Assembly: GCF_000987955.1 (NCBI RefSeq)
Contig: NZ_LAZU01000053.1
Coordinates: forward strand, 124,001 to 188,000
Origin: Paenibacillus sp. DMB20
GTDB lineage: Bacteria; Bacillota; Bacilli; Paenibacillales; Paenibacillaceae
Direction of reading: 5' to 3'
DNA length: 64,000 bases
A program made the translations under genes and the position numbers. A model generated the notes under the pieces. The model ran no database searches. It had not been told where the DNA came from and was given only the letters and a program-made list of their open reading frames with translations. The first letter of the stretch is position 1. Every line of letters begins with the position of its first letter. Positions 8,635 to 17,936 of the stretch are shown one piece after another.

Positions 8635-9470
8635 GGGGGGCGGTGAGGCAGGCCGTCACGGCCAGCATCCCCGAACTCGCAGGCCGGGTATATGATGTAA
8701 GCCCGCCGGGTGGTGCAGCCGATGATCCGTTTGCCGTCATTTCGCTGGGCGAGGATGTATGGAAATCCTCATGGGCGGGGTACAGGCAGGTGGTTCGGCT
8801 GAAGCTGCATGCAGGAAGCTTGGGTTTGGGGCAGCTGGATGCATGGGCCAATCGACTAATCAAGGAATTGCACCGAAAAAGAGTGACCGGTACCGACAAT
8901 GAAGCGTTTATCCTTCATTACTTGGGCGTGCCGGATGCGGACATTCTTGATTCGGCAACCGGAAAAAGCGGCAGAATGCTGCGTTTCGGCATCTACATGC
9001 CGGAAGCTTCAGGAACCGGACCGCCGATGCAGCCGGACGAATGGCTTCATGTTCTGACGGCTTGGACAAGTGAGCTGCTGGGAAATCCCTGGCGGATCTA
9101 TCATTCGGCCTGGCCGGCGGACCGGGAAGAATACGCCGTTCTTTGGCGGATGGCTGGCTGCGAGACAAAGACGTCGGGGGCTTCCATGGTTGAAGTCCGC
9201 AAGAGCTTTATCGGACATATTGCTTCCCCGGCCTTGGAGAGCGGGCAGCTGACGGCTGTAGCGCTTGTGGAGGAGCTCGGAGCCAAGGTTCAGTTGCTGC
9301 TGGATCCTGAGGATCGCCGGTATCTATCGGTGGCGGAGGCATCCGCCAATCTGCAGGCCGATCCCATTCTTGACGGACAGGTTAAGCTGACCCTGATGCA
9401 GAGGCGGCTGCGGCCGGCGGAAGAGGCAGCGTTGATTCGCCGGGTTAACGTTCATCCTATTTTAAAGTGA
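8631..9470 (+). CDS. Tail terminator/completion protein (DUF3168-like N-terminus)
   Basis: 279 residues starting at GTG 8631. Residues ~5-115 resemble DUF3168 tail-completion proteins (ELAGRVYDVSPPGGAADDPFAVISLG, then VRLKLHAG and WANRLIKEL). Residues ~130-279 form a second segment with WLHVLTAWTSELLG and VKLTLMQRRLRP, the style of another tail-terminator family. Both family types cap the head-proximal end of a tail, so one protein may combine two roles that other phages split. It is the first tail gene of module B and no head gene precedes it, which fits a headless particle. The domain split is my reading and is not certain. Confidence 0.6.
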   Translation: MRGAVRQAVTASIPELAGRVYDVSPPGGAADDPFAVISLGEDVWKSSWAGYRQVVRLKLHAGSLGLGQLDAWANRLIKELHRKRVTGTDNEAFILHYLGVPDADILDSATGKSGRMLRFGIYMPEASGTGPPMQPDEWLHVLTAWTSELLGNPWRIYHSAWPADREEYAVLWRMAGCETKTSGASMVEVRKSFIGHIASPALESGQLTAVALVEELGAKVQLLLDPEDRRYLSVAEASANLQADPILDGQVKLTLMQRRLRPAEEAALIRRVNVHPILK

Positions 9471-9480
9471 GGTGGTCCTG

Positions 9481-9687
9481 ATGGCTAAAAAAGCTGTCGA
9501 CACGAAAGTCCGTGAAAGCCGTGCTCCCCGTTATGAGCTGGCCGAATTGAAGGCCCATGCCAAGGAACTGTTCGAGGTCCGGGCAGAAGTGCTTGAAGGC
9601 GCGATGTATGGGGCAGACGGAGAGCTGTTTACGGTACCCGAGGTTCAAGAAAAAATCAAACAATTTATGAAAGCGAATGTGGTCTAA
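9481..9687 (+). CDS. Small hypothetical protein before the tail sheath gene
   Basis: 68 residues from ATG 9481, chosen because GAGGTGG ends 5 bases before it; an in-frame GTG at 9472 would be too close. It reads KKAVDTKVRESRAPRYELAELKAHAKELFEVRAEVLEGA, mostly helical and charged. It occupies the slot between the tail terminator and sheath genes (xkdJ position in PBSX). The function is unknown; proteins with HAKELF...GA...V...I in this slot are common in Firmicute tail clusters. Confidence 0.65.
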   Translation: MAKKAVDTKVRESRAPRYELAELKAHAKELFEVRAEVLEGAMYGADGELFTVPEVQEKIKQFMKANVV

Positions 9688-9689
9688 TC

Positions 9690-11156
9690 ATGGCGGGTGG
9701 AACTTGGGAAAACATGAATAAACCGGTATTGCCGGGATTGTATATGAATTTTAAGGCGGCGGCCGATACCGCTATTCAGGGAGGCTCCCGCGGTACGGTC
9801 GTGGTTCCGGTCAAAGCCAACTGGGGACCGGTGCGCGAATTTGTGGAAATCGGAAGCGAACGCGCGATTGGCGAAGTGTATTCCACGGACAGTTTAGATG
9901 GAGCAACAGCTTACCAGACATTGTATATGGCTTTGCTGGGCGGACCTAAAAAACTGCTTGCTTACCGTTTGGCGGATAACACTGCGGCAACCGCATCCGT
10001 GACGCTTAAAAATTCGGCGGATACTCCGTCCGATGTTCTGCAGCTGCAGGCCAAATACCCGGGCAGCCGGGGCAACGGATTCTCTGTCACGATCCAGCCT
10101 TCTCTTGGCGATCCTTCGGCACGCGAGCTTCGCCTGTATGAGGGAGCCAAGCTGCTTGGCACCTATAAAGGAGCGGACGGCTCCGCAGCCGCGATTGCGG
10201 CGCAGATGAACCAGGACAGCGATAATGTTTGGGTAACCGCCAAGGTGCTCGGCGACGGCGGCATTCCGGCCGATGTGAGCGGCGCGGCGCTGTCGGGAGG
10301 AAAGAGCGGCAATGGCGGAATTACGAATGCCGATTACATCGCGATGCAGGATGCGGTGGAAGGTCAGCAGTTTGACGTACTGGCCTTGGATTATGCAGCC
10401 GATATGGCGTTGCTGCAAAGTTTTGCCGCTTGGGTGAAGCGTCTCCGGGGCGAAGGCCGCGGCGTGATGGCTGTTTTTGGAGGAAGCTCAGCGGATGATG
10501 TATCCAAGGATGCGGTAAAACTGGCAACGGCCCGTTCGCTGGCACTAAATCATGAAGGAATCATCAACGTCGGCACGGGCGTGCGTCTTACGGGCGTGGA
10601 TTACAGCTCCGCACAGACGGCAGCTTATGTGGCAGGTCTCGTCGCAGGTCAGCGGCTGAATCAATCCGCTACATACGCAGTCACTCCATTTGAAGACGTA
10701 ACCCGCCGCTGGACGCGCTCCGAGCAGGAGCAGGCGGTGCGAAGCGGCGTGTTCCTGTTCTTTTTCGACGGACGTCAGGTTAAGGCGCTTCGCGGCATCA
10801 ATACGTTGGTTAACCCGGCCGAGGGCCAAAACAACGCCTGGAAAAAAATTCGTTCCATCCGCGTTATGGATGCCATCAATGCCGATCTGCAGCAGGCTGC
10901 GGAACAAACGTATATCGGCAAGGTGAACAACACCGAGGAAGGACGGCTCGCGCTGATCGGTGCCGTGAAAGAATACCTTGCCCAGTTGTCCCTTAGTAAT
11001 GTGATTGAGCAGAACGGTTACGACGTTATTCTGGATCCTGCCTATTACGGCGATTCCGCGGTGAATAAGCCGGAGCCGGATCAAGTGTTCCTGCAATGGA
11101 ACGTGAAGTTGACCGATGTGATGGAGCAACTGTTCGGCACCTTTTACGTGCAGTAA
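9690..11156 (+). CDS. xkdK: Contractile tail sheath protein, XkdK-like
   Basis: 488 residues, phage tail sheath family. Hallmarks include PVLPGLYMNFKAAADTAIQGGSRGTVVVPVKANWGP at the N-terminus (pieces at residues 8-45) and a C-terminal region with FLQWNVKLTDVMEQLFGTFYVQ, the usual sheath ending. The length is normal. Its presence makes the particle contractile (myovirus or R-type) rather than flexible. It follows the 68-residue gene by two bases and is followed after 88 bases by the tube gene. Confidence 0.93.
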   Translation: MAGGTWENMNKPVLPGLYMNFKAAADTAIQGGSRGTVVVPVKANWGPVREFVEIGSERAIGEVYSTDSLDGATAYQTLYMALLGGPKKLLAYRLADNTAATASVTLKNSADTPSDVLQLQAKYPGSRGNGFSVTIQPSLGDPSARELRLYEGAKLLGTYKGADGSAAAIAAQMNQDSDNVWVTAKVLGDGGIPADVSGAALSGGKSGNGGITNADYIAMQDAVEGQQFDVLALDYAADMALLQSFAAWVKRLRGEGRGVMAVFGGSSADDVSKDAVKLATARSLALNHEGIINVGTGVRLTGVDYSSAQTAAYVAGLVAGQRLNQSATYAVTPFEDVTRRWTRSEQEQAVRSGVFLFFFDGRQVKALRGINTLVNPAEGQNNAWKKIRSIRVMDAINADLQQAAEQTYIGKVNNTEEGRLALIGAVKEYLAQLSLSNVIEQNGYDVILDPAYYGDSAVNKPEPDQVFLQWNVKLTDVMEQLFGTFYVQ

Positions 11157-11244
11157 GTAAACGTCTTTCGACTTAAGTCAAAGGCGGCAATTTGATTAAA
11201 GGGTTGTTTTTGCATTTAAAACCAAATTATAGGAGGAACAAAAC

Positions 11245-11652
11245 ATGATGGATGCTTCAAGAGTCATTCTGGGAACGTACGGCCAGGCGTATATCGACGG
11301 GGTGTGGCAGACGCATATTAACAAGCTGGAAGCCAGCGTGGAAATGGAAAAGCGCGAGCTCAAGCTCGTTGGACATGACTGGACGGTGCACAAAAGCGGA
11401 AGCAAAAAAGGAACGGGTACCATGAGCGGCTATAAGGTGACTTCCGATATGATTTCCCGCGGCTTCACGAAATTCGATATCATCTCCAAGCTGGATGATC
11501 CTGAATCTTACGGCCATGAGCGTGTTCGCCTTATCCGCTGCATGCCCGACAAAATCCAGCTGGCCAACTGGACGGCCGGAGAAGAAGTACAGGAAGAAAC
11601 GGCTTTTACCTTTGAGGGCTATGAGCTTCTGGATCCGATTACTGCGGATTAA
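11245..11652 (+). CDS. xkdM: Tail tube protein, XkdM-like (DUF2001)
   Basis: 135 residues. MMDASRVILGTYGQAYIDG at the start and VKLVGHDWTVHKSGSKKG-type sequence in the middle match the XkdM/DUF2001 tube proteins. AGGAGG lies 8 bases before ATG 11245. Sheath followed by tube is the expected order. The hairpin at 11689-11713 just downstream could reduce expression of later genes relative to this abundant structural protein. Confidence 0.9.
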   Translation: MMDASRVILGTYGQAYIDGVWQTHINKLEASVEMEKRELKLVGHDWTVHKSGSKKGTGTMSGYKVTSDMISRGFTKFDIISKLDDPESYGHERVRLIRCMPDKIQLANWTAGEEVQEETAFTFEGYELLDPITAD

Positions 11653-11688
11653 GCACGGCTTTATCCATCATAAAGGAGCTAGCATGAT

Positions 11689-11713
11689 AAATCCCCACGG
11701 CTGTGGGGATTTT
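11689..11713 (+). terminator. Intra-operon terminator/attenuator
   Basis: AAATCCCCAC-GGCT-GTGGGGATTTT is a perfect 10-base stem with a T tail, located between the tube gene and the tail-chaperone gene. Partial termination here would give high sheath and tube output and lower output of the minor components. Confidence 0.75.
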
Positions 11714-11777
11714 GCGCTGCTCCGATGTACGCTTACATTTTAGCGATTCATTTTGTAAATAAAGGAGAGATCGATAT

Positions 11778-12212
11778 ATGAGCTTACAGGAAAATTTAAG
11801 CGAAGAGCAAATTTTGGACAGTCTGTTTGAGGCGGCCGAGAAACTGCCGGAGGAAACCGTGCGAATTAAGCGTTTGGACATGCAGATCGTTCTTCACGGC
11901 CTGACCTCAAGCAAAGTCGACAGCATCCGCGAGCGCTGCACGGTTCGCCGGACGGTAAAAGGCTCCGTGGATGAAAAGGTGGACACCGAAACGTTTAACG
12001 CGCTCCTCATTTCGGAAGCGACGGGCAGCCTTTCCGTTAAGGGACTGACCTTGAACGGTTGGGGCGATCCGCGGATCACGAGCCGTTTGAAACTGTCGGG
12101 CGGGGAGCAGGCCGTGCGCCGCATGCTGCTGGCGGGAGAGCTGGATGCCGTCGGCGATAAAGTGCTGGAGCTGTCCGGCTTCGGAGTTGAAATTGCCGAC
12201 CTAAAAAACTGA
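11778..12212 (+). CDS. Tail assembly chaperone, XkdN-like (short product)
   Basis: 144 residues, mostly helical (SLQENLSEEQILDSLFEAAEKLPEETV at the start). Position between the tube and tape-measure genes is that of the gpG-type tail chaperone. The 3' end reads CTA AAA AAC TGA, where A-AAA-AAC at 12203-12209 is a canonical -1 slippery heptamer immediately before the stop. The -1 frame remains open to 12379, giving a gpGT-type fusion. AAAGGAGAG precedes ATG 11778. Confidence 0.85.
   Translation: MSLQENLSEEQILDSLFEAAEKLPEETVRIKRLDMQIVLHGLTSSKVDSIRERCTVRRTVKGSVDEKVDTETFNALLISEATGSLSVKGLTLNGWGDPRITSRLKLSGGEQAVRRMLLAGELDAVGDKVLELSGFGVEIADLKN
12203..12209 (+). other. Programmed -1 ribosomal frameshift site
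   Basis: AAAAAAC in the X XXY YYZ register (zero-frame codons ..A AAA AAC), directly before the TGA at 12210-12212. Tandem slippage reads AAA AAA then CTG ATC in the -1 frame, which stays open to the stop at 12377-12379. The arrangement matches tail chaperone genes of many long-tailed phages. Confidence 0.8.
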
Positions 12213-12379
12213 TCGGCTCCGGGGGAATGACGACGATGCTGTATCATCTGTGGGTCCGGCATCACCTTCGTCCCGGAGAGTTTTGGCGTCTGCCGCGTGG
12301 AGAACGCCTGCTGCTGCTGGCTTTTTCCGAAATGGAAATGGACAGCATGGCGGGCCAGATCGAAATGAACGGGGGGTGA
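12209..12379 (+). CDS. -1 frameshift extension of the tail chaperone (gpT-like part)
   Basis: The segment read after the -1 shift. It encodes about 56 residues containing MTTMLYHLWVRHHLRPGEFW, LPRGERLLLLAFSEME and a Gly-Gly end. The aromatic, helical W...RPGEFW...ER..L.AF pattern is typical of downstream tail-chaperone segments. The whole fusion from 11778 is about 200 residues. Independent initiation at ATG 12227 is possible but only GGGGG precedes it at very short spacing. Confidence 0.72.
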   Translation: MIGSGGMTTMLYHLWVRHHLRPGEFWRLPRGERLLLLAFSEMEMDSMAGQIEMNGG

Positions 12380-12386
12380 ATCTATA

Positions 12387-14260
12387 GTGGCAGAAATGAT
12401 AAATTACCGCATGAATCTCGTCATTGACCCGAAAAACGCGATCAAGGCGAACCGGGAGCTGCGGGCGATGGAGCGTTATTTTGAACGAATTCAGGGACGC
12501 GTCTACAAGATCGGGAGAACCCGCATGGCGCCTGAAATCGTGCTGAAGGACAGCGCTTCGAAGGGACTCGATGCCCTGCTTGATAAAATCAACCGGGTAA
12601 AATCCCAGGTGATTCAAGCGTCTGCAAACGTGAATTTGAATGTTAAGCAGACAGCGACTACGGGCGGAAATTCCGGCGCTCCATCATTTCCTGACTTTTC
12701 CTCGTTGACTGGGGAGCTTCAGGCGAATACGGCAGCTTTGACGAGTATGACAGATAAGCTCGGATCATTGAAGCTTGGGGGACAGCCCAAGGAAGATAAG
12801 CCGAAATCTATCTGGGATAAAATCAAAGACGGATTCGGGGCCGCAAAATCAATCGGCGGCGGCGTAAAAAATGTAATGGAAATCCCCGATAAATTTCAAG
12901 AAATGAAAGATACTTTCCTAGGAAAGTCTGAGGAAAAATGCTGCTGCTGTAAAAATTTCTCCTCAGGCTTGGGTTTAGATGTGCCGGGTAATGAATCATC
13001 GAAAGATAAGGGGAAACCAGGCAAAAAGAAAGGGAGATTCAGGAAAACCCTTGGTAAGCTTGGTGGTTTAGTGGAGACCGTTGGCTCGGCAGGCAGCGAT
13101 CTTATAGGGGGATTTCAAGATTTCGGAAAATTGTTTGGTGGTAAGAACAAAGATGATGCGCTCTCAAACCACTCTAAAGATACTGGCAAAAGCAATTCGG
13201 CTACAACTGACAGCGCAGCTAAAAAGCTTGACAAAAGCAGCAGCGGGATAGCCGCCAGTACGCCAAAAGCACCCGAAACAAACACAGCAATAACCAGCAC
13301 GCCAAAAGTGCCAGAAAAAAACGCAGCCATAGCCAGTGCGCCAAAAGAGCTTGAAAAAAGCGTAGCTGAAAGCGCGCCTAAAGGAATTGGCAAAATAGGA
13401 AAGCCTCCGGCTTTATGAAAGGGCTTGGCAAGAAGCTCTTAGGCCCATTAAGCTTTCTATCCGATGCGGCCTCGATTGCTACGGCAGCGCCCGGAAAAGA
13501 GCGCGCCAAAGCCATTGGCTCGACCGTCGGAGGGGGTATAGGTACGGCGATTGGCGGCTTTTTTGGATCGGTCATTCCAGGGGCGGGAACCTATGTAGGT
13601 TCAGCACTCGGAGGTGCCGCCGGTAGTTGGCTTGGGGAGAAGGCAGGGGCGATCGCCTCGGATGCCGGGAAATTCTTAGGAGAAGTGTCTTCCAAAGTGG
13701 GCGACTTCATTGGAGATAAGTGGTCGAAAGTCACGGATTTCTTCTCCTTCGGCAAAAAGAAGGAACCGGAAAAGGATATCGCGGACAAACCGGCCATCAT
13801 GGCGGAACCTTCGGCACCGCCCAAGGCGCCTGCTGTTGCAAGTCCGACTTCTCCTGCATTGTCGGCTCCTCTCATGCCGGGTGCTTTTCCATACGGCTTT
13901 GCCCCGATGCCTTTTGCAGGACCGCTAACCCCGACCATGCCATATGGCCAGATTCCGGCGTTAAATGCAGGGCCTCGGATCCAAGATGCGGCGAGTGGAG
14001 CAGCGTCAGGAGGGAAAACGACGCCGCAGATGGTTCAGATCAGTCCGGAGCAGATGACATCTTTGTCGGCCGGATTAAAGGACTTCAAGACGGAGACGAC
14101 GATGAACTACAATCTTCCGCCGGGCGCGGTACAGGTTACCGTTCGCGAGGAACATCCGGTGAATGTGGAAGGGCTGATTCTGCAAATCGGACAGCGGCTG
14201 AGGACCGAATTCAACAAAGCGACGCAGAACCGGAAGCCGCCAGCGAAGGCTCCTATGTAA
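12387..14260 (+). CDS. Tail tape-measure protein, split by a 1-base frameshift
   Basis: Two overlapping open frames, 12387-13418 and 13415-14260, read as one ~624-residue protein if one A is restored near 13400-13403 (IGK-ASGFMKGLGKKLLG). N-terminus: helical MAEMINYRMNLVIDPKNAIK. Middle: four consecutive cysteines at residues 185-188, a basic stretch, then a 13-residue repeat (STPKAPETNTAI type) about three times at residues ~289-330. C-terminal half: glycine/alanine-rich hydrophobic stretches (GSTVGGGIGTAIGGFFGSV, YVGSALGGAAGSWLG) and a proline-rich tail. At about 1.5 angstrom per residue this predicts a tail near 90-95 nm. If the break is real, the ATGA overlap at 13415 would couple two proteins. 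Confidence 0.72.
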
Positions 14261-14318
14261 TTTTTTTGCAAAAGGTCTGGCAGAATCAAGGCCATCCGAA
14301 AAGAAAGGAGGGGCGGAA

Positions 14319-14972
14319 GTGAAATTTATGTTGATCAACGGCAAGGGCAAACGATTTACCTTTCCGGTTAATCCGGAAGAGATCACCATCTCGCGGCAAA
14401 AGGGGTATGACACCTCCACGATCCTGTCGTACGGAGAATTCGATTTTCCGCAGGGAGACAAGATTAAGGAGATATCTTTTTCGTCTTTTTTTCCCAAAGA
14501 GTATGATGAATCCTACTGCAAAGTAAGGAAAGACAGGCTGCCCAACCCGCAAACCGCCATGAACGCGCTCAATGATTTTTTGGTGTCCAAAACCCCATTG
14601 CGGTTTATTATTACGCAGTCGGCGGTTAATGTACCCGTATTCGTATCCTCGCATCAAACGACCTTCCGCGGCGGTGAACTTGGGGATGTGTATTTTGACA
14701 TCACTCTCCGTTCCTGGAGGGAAATGAAGGTTGCGAAAACGGCAGGGGGCAAAAAAGGATCCGCCGGAGCATTCACCAATAAAAAAATTCGCATGGATAT
14801 GAAGGAAAAGAACAAGACTTATGTCGTCAAACCAGGGGATTCGCTCTCCAAAATCGCTAAGCTGGAACTGGGGGACAGCTCCAAATGGAACCAGATTTAC
14901 AAGCTGAACCAGAAGGCGATCGGCAAAAATCCTAACGCGATCAAGCCCGGACAGAAGCTGGTGCTGTCATGA
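14319..14972 (+). CDS. xkdP: LysM-domain tail protein, XkdP-like
   Basis: 217 residues from GTG 14319 (AAAGGAGGGGCGGAA just upstream). Residues 1-130 match the XkdP N-terminal domain (NGKGKRFTFPVNPEEITISRQ, EISFSSFFP). Residues ~165-217 are a LysM domain (TYVVKPGDSLSKIAKLELGD, ending IKPGQKLVLS). Homologue of the partial gene at 1-576. Probably part of the tail-tip hub and able to hold peptidoglycan. Overlaps the next gene by ATGA. Confidence 0.88.
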   Translation: MKFMLINGKGKRFTFPVNPEEITISRQKGYDTSTILSYGEFDFPQGDKIKEISFSSFFPKEYDESYCKVRKDRLPNPQTAMNALNDFLVSKTPLRFIITQSAVNVPVFVSSHQTTFRGGELGDVYFDITLRSWREMKVAKTAGGKKGSAGAFTNKKIRMDMKEKNKTYVVKPGDSLSKIAKLELGDSSKWNQIYKLNQKAIGKNPNAIKPGQKLVLS

Positions 14973-15946
14973 GTTATAAAGTGATTTTGCAGGATCGGTA
15001 TGATTTGTCCCCTTTGGTGGAAGCCATCAACCTGCGGGATTCGCTGGAGCAGATCGCCTATCAGGGAACGGTCAACCTGGTGGTGACACCGGATATGCCG
15101 CCGATCCAGCCGGGGATGGCGATCCGGATCAGCGGTATTCCTTACGGTAAAAAAGATTACGTTCCTCTCCTTCACCCGGCGGTCGTATGGGAAGCGGAAA
15201 CCTCGAATAACGGGATCAAACGGATGACGCTCACGCTGTACGATCGCACGGTGTATCTGGATAAGTCGGAGGATGAGTATTTATTTCCGGCCAAACAGAC
15301 CGCTTCGCAGCGGATTCGAAAATATGCGGCGGACTGGAATTTGAAAATAGCCGTTTTGCCGGATACGAAGAAAGAACTTGGGCGAGCCGTATACCGGACG
15401 CAGTCGATTTATGCCAGCATGTTTGCCGATCTGAGGGAGACGGCCAAGGCCGGCGGAAAGCTGTACCATCCGCGGATGATCGCCTCAGGACTTGAGCTGT
15501 ACGAGCTTGGTTCCAATAAAGAGGTGTACGTGCTCGAATCGTTTACGGATACGACGCAATCGCGCACGCTCGAGGGAGCGGCCACCAAGGTTAAGGTGTT
15601 AACGACAACGGCAAGCGAGACGGGAAAAGAGGTCCCTTCCAAAGTGCTGGCCATTGAGGAAAAGGACATCGAGAAATATGGTCAGCTGCAGAAAATCATC
15701 CAAGACGATGAAGCAAAATCCAAGGCGGCAGCGAAGGAGCTTGCCAAAAGCGCTCTGAGGGGCATCCAAGAGACGATTTCCCTGAATGCTCCGGATATCA
15801 ACACGATCCGTGCCGGGGACGCCGTCATGCTGGGCACGATGAAGCTGCTTGTCATCTCGGTCAGCCGGGAGCTCGGCCATCCGGGAAGCATGTCGCTGGA
15901 GCTGGGGACATATGACGATGTTAAAAGGAGGTTTTACCTTGAATAA
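14969..15946 (+). CDS. xkdQ: Tail hub protein, XkdQ-like
   Basis: 325 residues, intact version of the gene broken at 589-1553. It begins MSYKVILQDRYDLSPLVEAI and ends SLELGTYDDVKRRFYLE; the hub-type segment IRAGDAVMLGTMKLLVISVSRELG sits near the C-terminus. It should form the gpD-like trimeric hub beneath the spike. Translation start overlaps the LysM gene stop, and the next gene starts inside its last codons. Confidence 0.85.
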   Translation: MSYKVILQDRYDLSPLVEAINLRDSLEQIAYQGTVNLVVTPDMPPIQPGMAIRISGIPYGKKDYVPLLHPAVVWEAETSNNGIKRMTLTLYDRTVYLDKSEDEYLFPAKQTASQRIRKYAADWNLKIAVLPDTKKELGRAVYRTQSIYASMFADLRETAKAGGKLYHPRMIASGLELYELGSNKEVYVLESFTDTTQSRTLEGAATKVKVLTTTASETGKEVPSKVLAIEEKDIEKYGQLQKIIQDDEAKSKAAAKELAKSALRGIQETISLNAPDINTIRAGDAVMLGTMKLLVISVSRELGHPGSMSLELGTYDDVKRRFYLE

Positions 15947-16328
15947 GGACCCCTATGGACAATTGGCGTCTTCTCTGTATGCCTCGTTCAACAAGCAAAC
16001 GCGTCAAGCTTTGGGCGGGGTAGGAGCGGTACTGGGTACCGTAACGTCGACCGGTCTGAAGCTGGATGATTTCAAACATGAGTTTCAGGATTATATGGTC
16101 GCGGAGCTCCCCGGTTTGCTCACTCTTCCCCTTCACGATGTTAAGGGAAGCATGGAATGGGAGGGCAGACAGGTGAACACATCGTTTCATTTTGATGAAT
16201 CCGAGGTTGAAGATGCCCGACTGGAGCCGGGAAAAGGCTTGAAACCGGGAGACCGCGTACTGGCGGTCCGCGTCAACGGCGGTAATGACGTGGTGGTGGT
16301 ATGCAAGGTGGTGAACGGTCATGGCTAA
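15939..16328 (+). CDS. Baseplate-associated protein, XkdR-like (DUF2577)
   Basis: 129 residues. I chose TTG 15939 because AAAAGGAGG lies 7 bases upstream and the protein then begins NKDPYGQLASSLYASFNK like other DUF2577 members; a longer reading to 15849 has a non-family N-terminus. C-terminal GDRVLAVRVNGGNDVVVVCKV matches the module A copy. Overlaps the XkdQ gene at its start and the XkdS gene at its end. Confidence 0.78.
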   Translation: MNKDPYGQLASSLYASFNKQTRQALGGVGAVLGTVTSTGLKLDDFKHEFQDYMVAELPGLLTLPLHDVKGSMEWEGRQVNTSFHFDESEVEDARLEPGKGLKPGDRVLAVRVNGGNDVVVVCKVVNGHG

Positions 16329-16782
16329 TCTGTTCCCTGAAAATGATGACATGAACTGGACCGAGGTCACGGAGCCGGAGGCCATCGAGGAGAGCGGAGC
16401 CATCTTTGGCAGGAGCTGGCGATATGATTTTGAAGCCGGCGAGTTTGTGATGTCCCCGACCCACAAAATCATGTCAGCGGATGAAAGGGAGGCTTGGGTG
16501 ATCTGGTGCGAAAAAGCCATCCGTACGCCGCGTTACCGCCATCTTATTTATTCACGGGATTACGGCAGCGAGTTGGAGGATCTGATCGGCATGGACTACG
16601 ATCATGATTTGCAGGAAAGCGAGATTCGGCGGATGGTTACCGAAACGCTTTTGACGGATACGCGCACGGAGAGCGTGGATCAATTCGTTTTCTCCTGGGA
16701 GGGAGAAACTTGCCGCTTCAGCTGCCGCATTGCGAACACACGGGATGAAACGGAAATCATAGAAAGTGAGGTGGTGGTGTGA
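16321..16782 (+). CDS. Baseplate protein, XkdS-like (DUF2634)
   Basis: 153 residues. Acidic N-terminus, then SWRYDFEAGEFVM and the conserved RYRHLIYSRDYGSELEDLIG. Ends in a gp25-like segment with CRFSCRIANT. Module B paralogue of 1853-2266. The final codons overlap the next gene's start (GTGATG at 16779-16784). Confidence 0.84.
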   Translation: MANLFPENDDMNWTEVTEPEAIEESGAIFGRSWRYDFEAGEFVMSPTHKIMSADEREAWVIWCEKAIRTPRYRHLIYSRDYGSELEDLIGMDYDHDLQESEIRRMVTETLLTDTRTESVDQFVFSWEGETCRFSCRIANTRDETEIIESEVVV

Positions 16783-17936
16783 TGGCAGATTTGCCGTTCT
16801 ATTTGCAGGATCAAACGGAAGAAAATATCATGAGCCGCATGCTGGATAAAGTGCCTTCGGACATCGACAAATCCGAGGGTTCTTTTATTTGGGATGCCCA
16901 GGCGCCGGTGGCGTTTATGCTGTCCGAAGCGGCCCTTTGGGCGCAGGAACTGCTGCGGCGCGGGTTCGCCGGCACGGCTGCCAGCGACAATGAAGCGTAT
17001 CGTTCTCCTGAGCTGGATTTGAGAGCAGCGGAACACGGCATTGCCAGACGTGAGGCGGTTGCCTCGTCCGGCAGTGTCTTGTTTACGGGGAAACCGGGTA
17101 CGGTCGTCCCAGCGGGAACGTATGTGGCTACGCCGGCAGATGAAATTTCCGGGGAATCTTCCGTGGAATATGTAACAACTGCCGAAATTACGATGTCTGA
17201 TACGGGTACCGGTGCTGCGCCAATCCGGGCGGTGACTCCAGGTAAAAGAGGAAACGTGCCTGCAGGCGTCATTCAGGTGATGATGACCTCCATTAGCGGC
17301 ATAACTTCGGTTACGAATCCGGAACCGACAAAGAGCGGTGCGGATATCGAAACGGACCCGTCGCTGCTGGAACGATTTTATGCCAAAGTCCGCAGTCAAG
17401 GCACCAGCGGCAACAAAGCACAGTATATGCAGTGGGCGAATGAAATCGCCGGCGTCGGCGGAGTCGAGGTGGTCCCTTTATGGAAGGGGCCGGGCACGGT
17501 AGGGCTGTATGTGATCGATACGGACAAGCGTGCCGCCAGCAAGGATATCGTCGATGCCGTTCAAAAGTATATCGACCCTACCCAAGATGGTCAAGGAGAG
17601 GGAATGGCTCCGGCCGGACCGGTCATTACCGTGATGCCCGCCGAGGAAGTGAAAATCAATATCTCGGTGAAGGTCCAGCGTACGCAGGAGAAACCTTCAA
17701 CGCTGGATGAGATCCGCCAGCTAATCGAGGATGGCGTTCGTACCTATCTGAAGCAGATCGCTTTTAACCGGAAGGATCCTCTGGTGCGATACACGAGGAT
17801 CGCCGCTGTTCTGCTGGATATCCCGATTATTGTGGATTACACCGATTTGGCGATTAACGGCAATACGGAGCAGGCAAACATCGAAATCGGCTCTGGCCAG
17901 GTAGCGGTGCTGGGGACGGTGAGCGTCAGTGAATAA
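16779..17936 (+). CDS. xkdT: Baseplate J-like protein, XkdT-like
   Basis: 385 residues, Baseplate_J family. Features: KVPSDIDKSEGSFIWDAQAP at the N-terminus, a serine/threonine-rich beta domain (SVLFTGKPGTVVPAGTYVAT) in the middle, QGTSGNKAQYMQWANEIAGVGGVEVVPLW and VQKYIDPTQDGQGEGMAPAG, and a C-terminal VAVLGTVSVS. Starts at GTG 16779 or ATG 16782. Wedge component of the module B baseplate. Confidence 0.9.
   Translation: MMADLPFYLQDQTEENIMSRMLDKVPSDIDKSEGSFIWDAQAPVAFMLSEAALWAQELLRRGFAGTAASDNEAYRSPELDLRAAEHGIARREAVASSGSVLFTGKPGTVVPAGTYVATPADEISGESSVEYVTTAEITMSDTGTGAAPIRAVTPGKRGNVPAGVIQVMMTSISGITSVTNPEPTKSGADIETDPSLLERFYAKVRSQGTSGNKAQYMQWANEIAGVGGVEVVPLWKGPGTVGLYVIDTDKRAASKDIVDAVQKYIDPTQDGQGEGMAPAGPVITVMPAEEVKINISVKVQRTQEKPSTLDEIRQLIEDGVRTYLKQIAFNRKDPLVRYTRIAAVLLDIPIIVDYTDLAINGNTEQANIEIGSGQVAVLGTVSVSE

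Noticed and set aside
8423..8695. 90-codon + strand open frame before module B
   Set aside because: It crosses a terminator and overlaps the tail-terminator gene out of frame.
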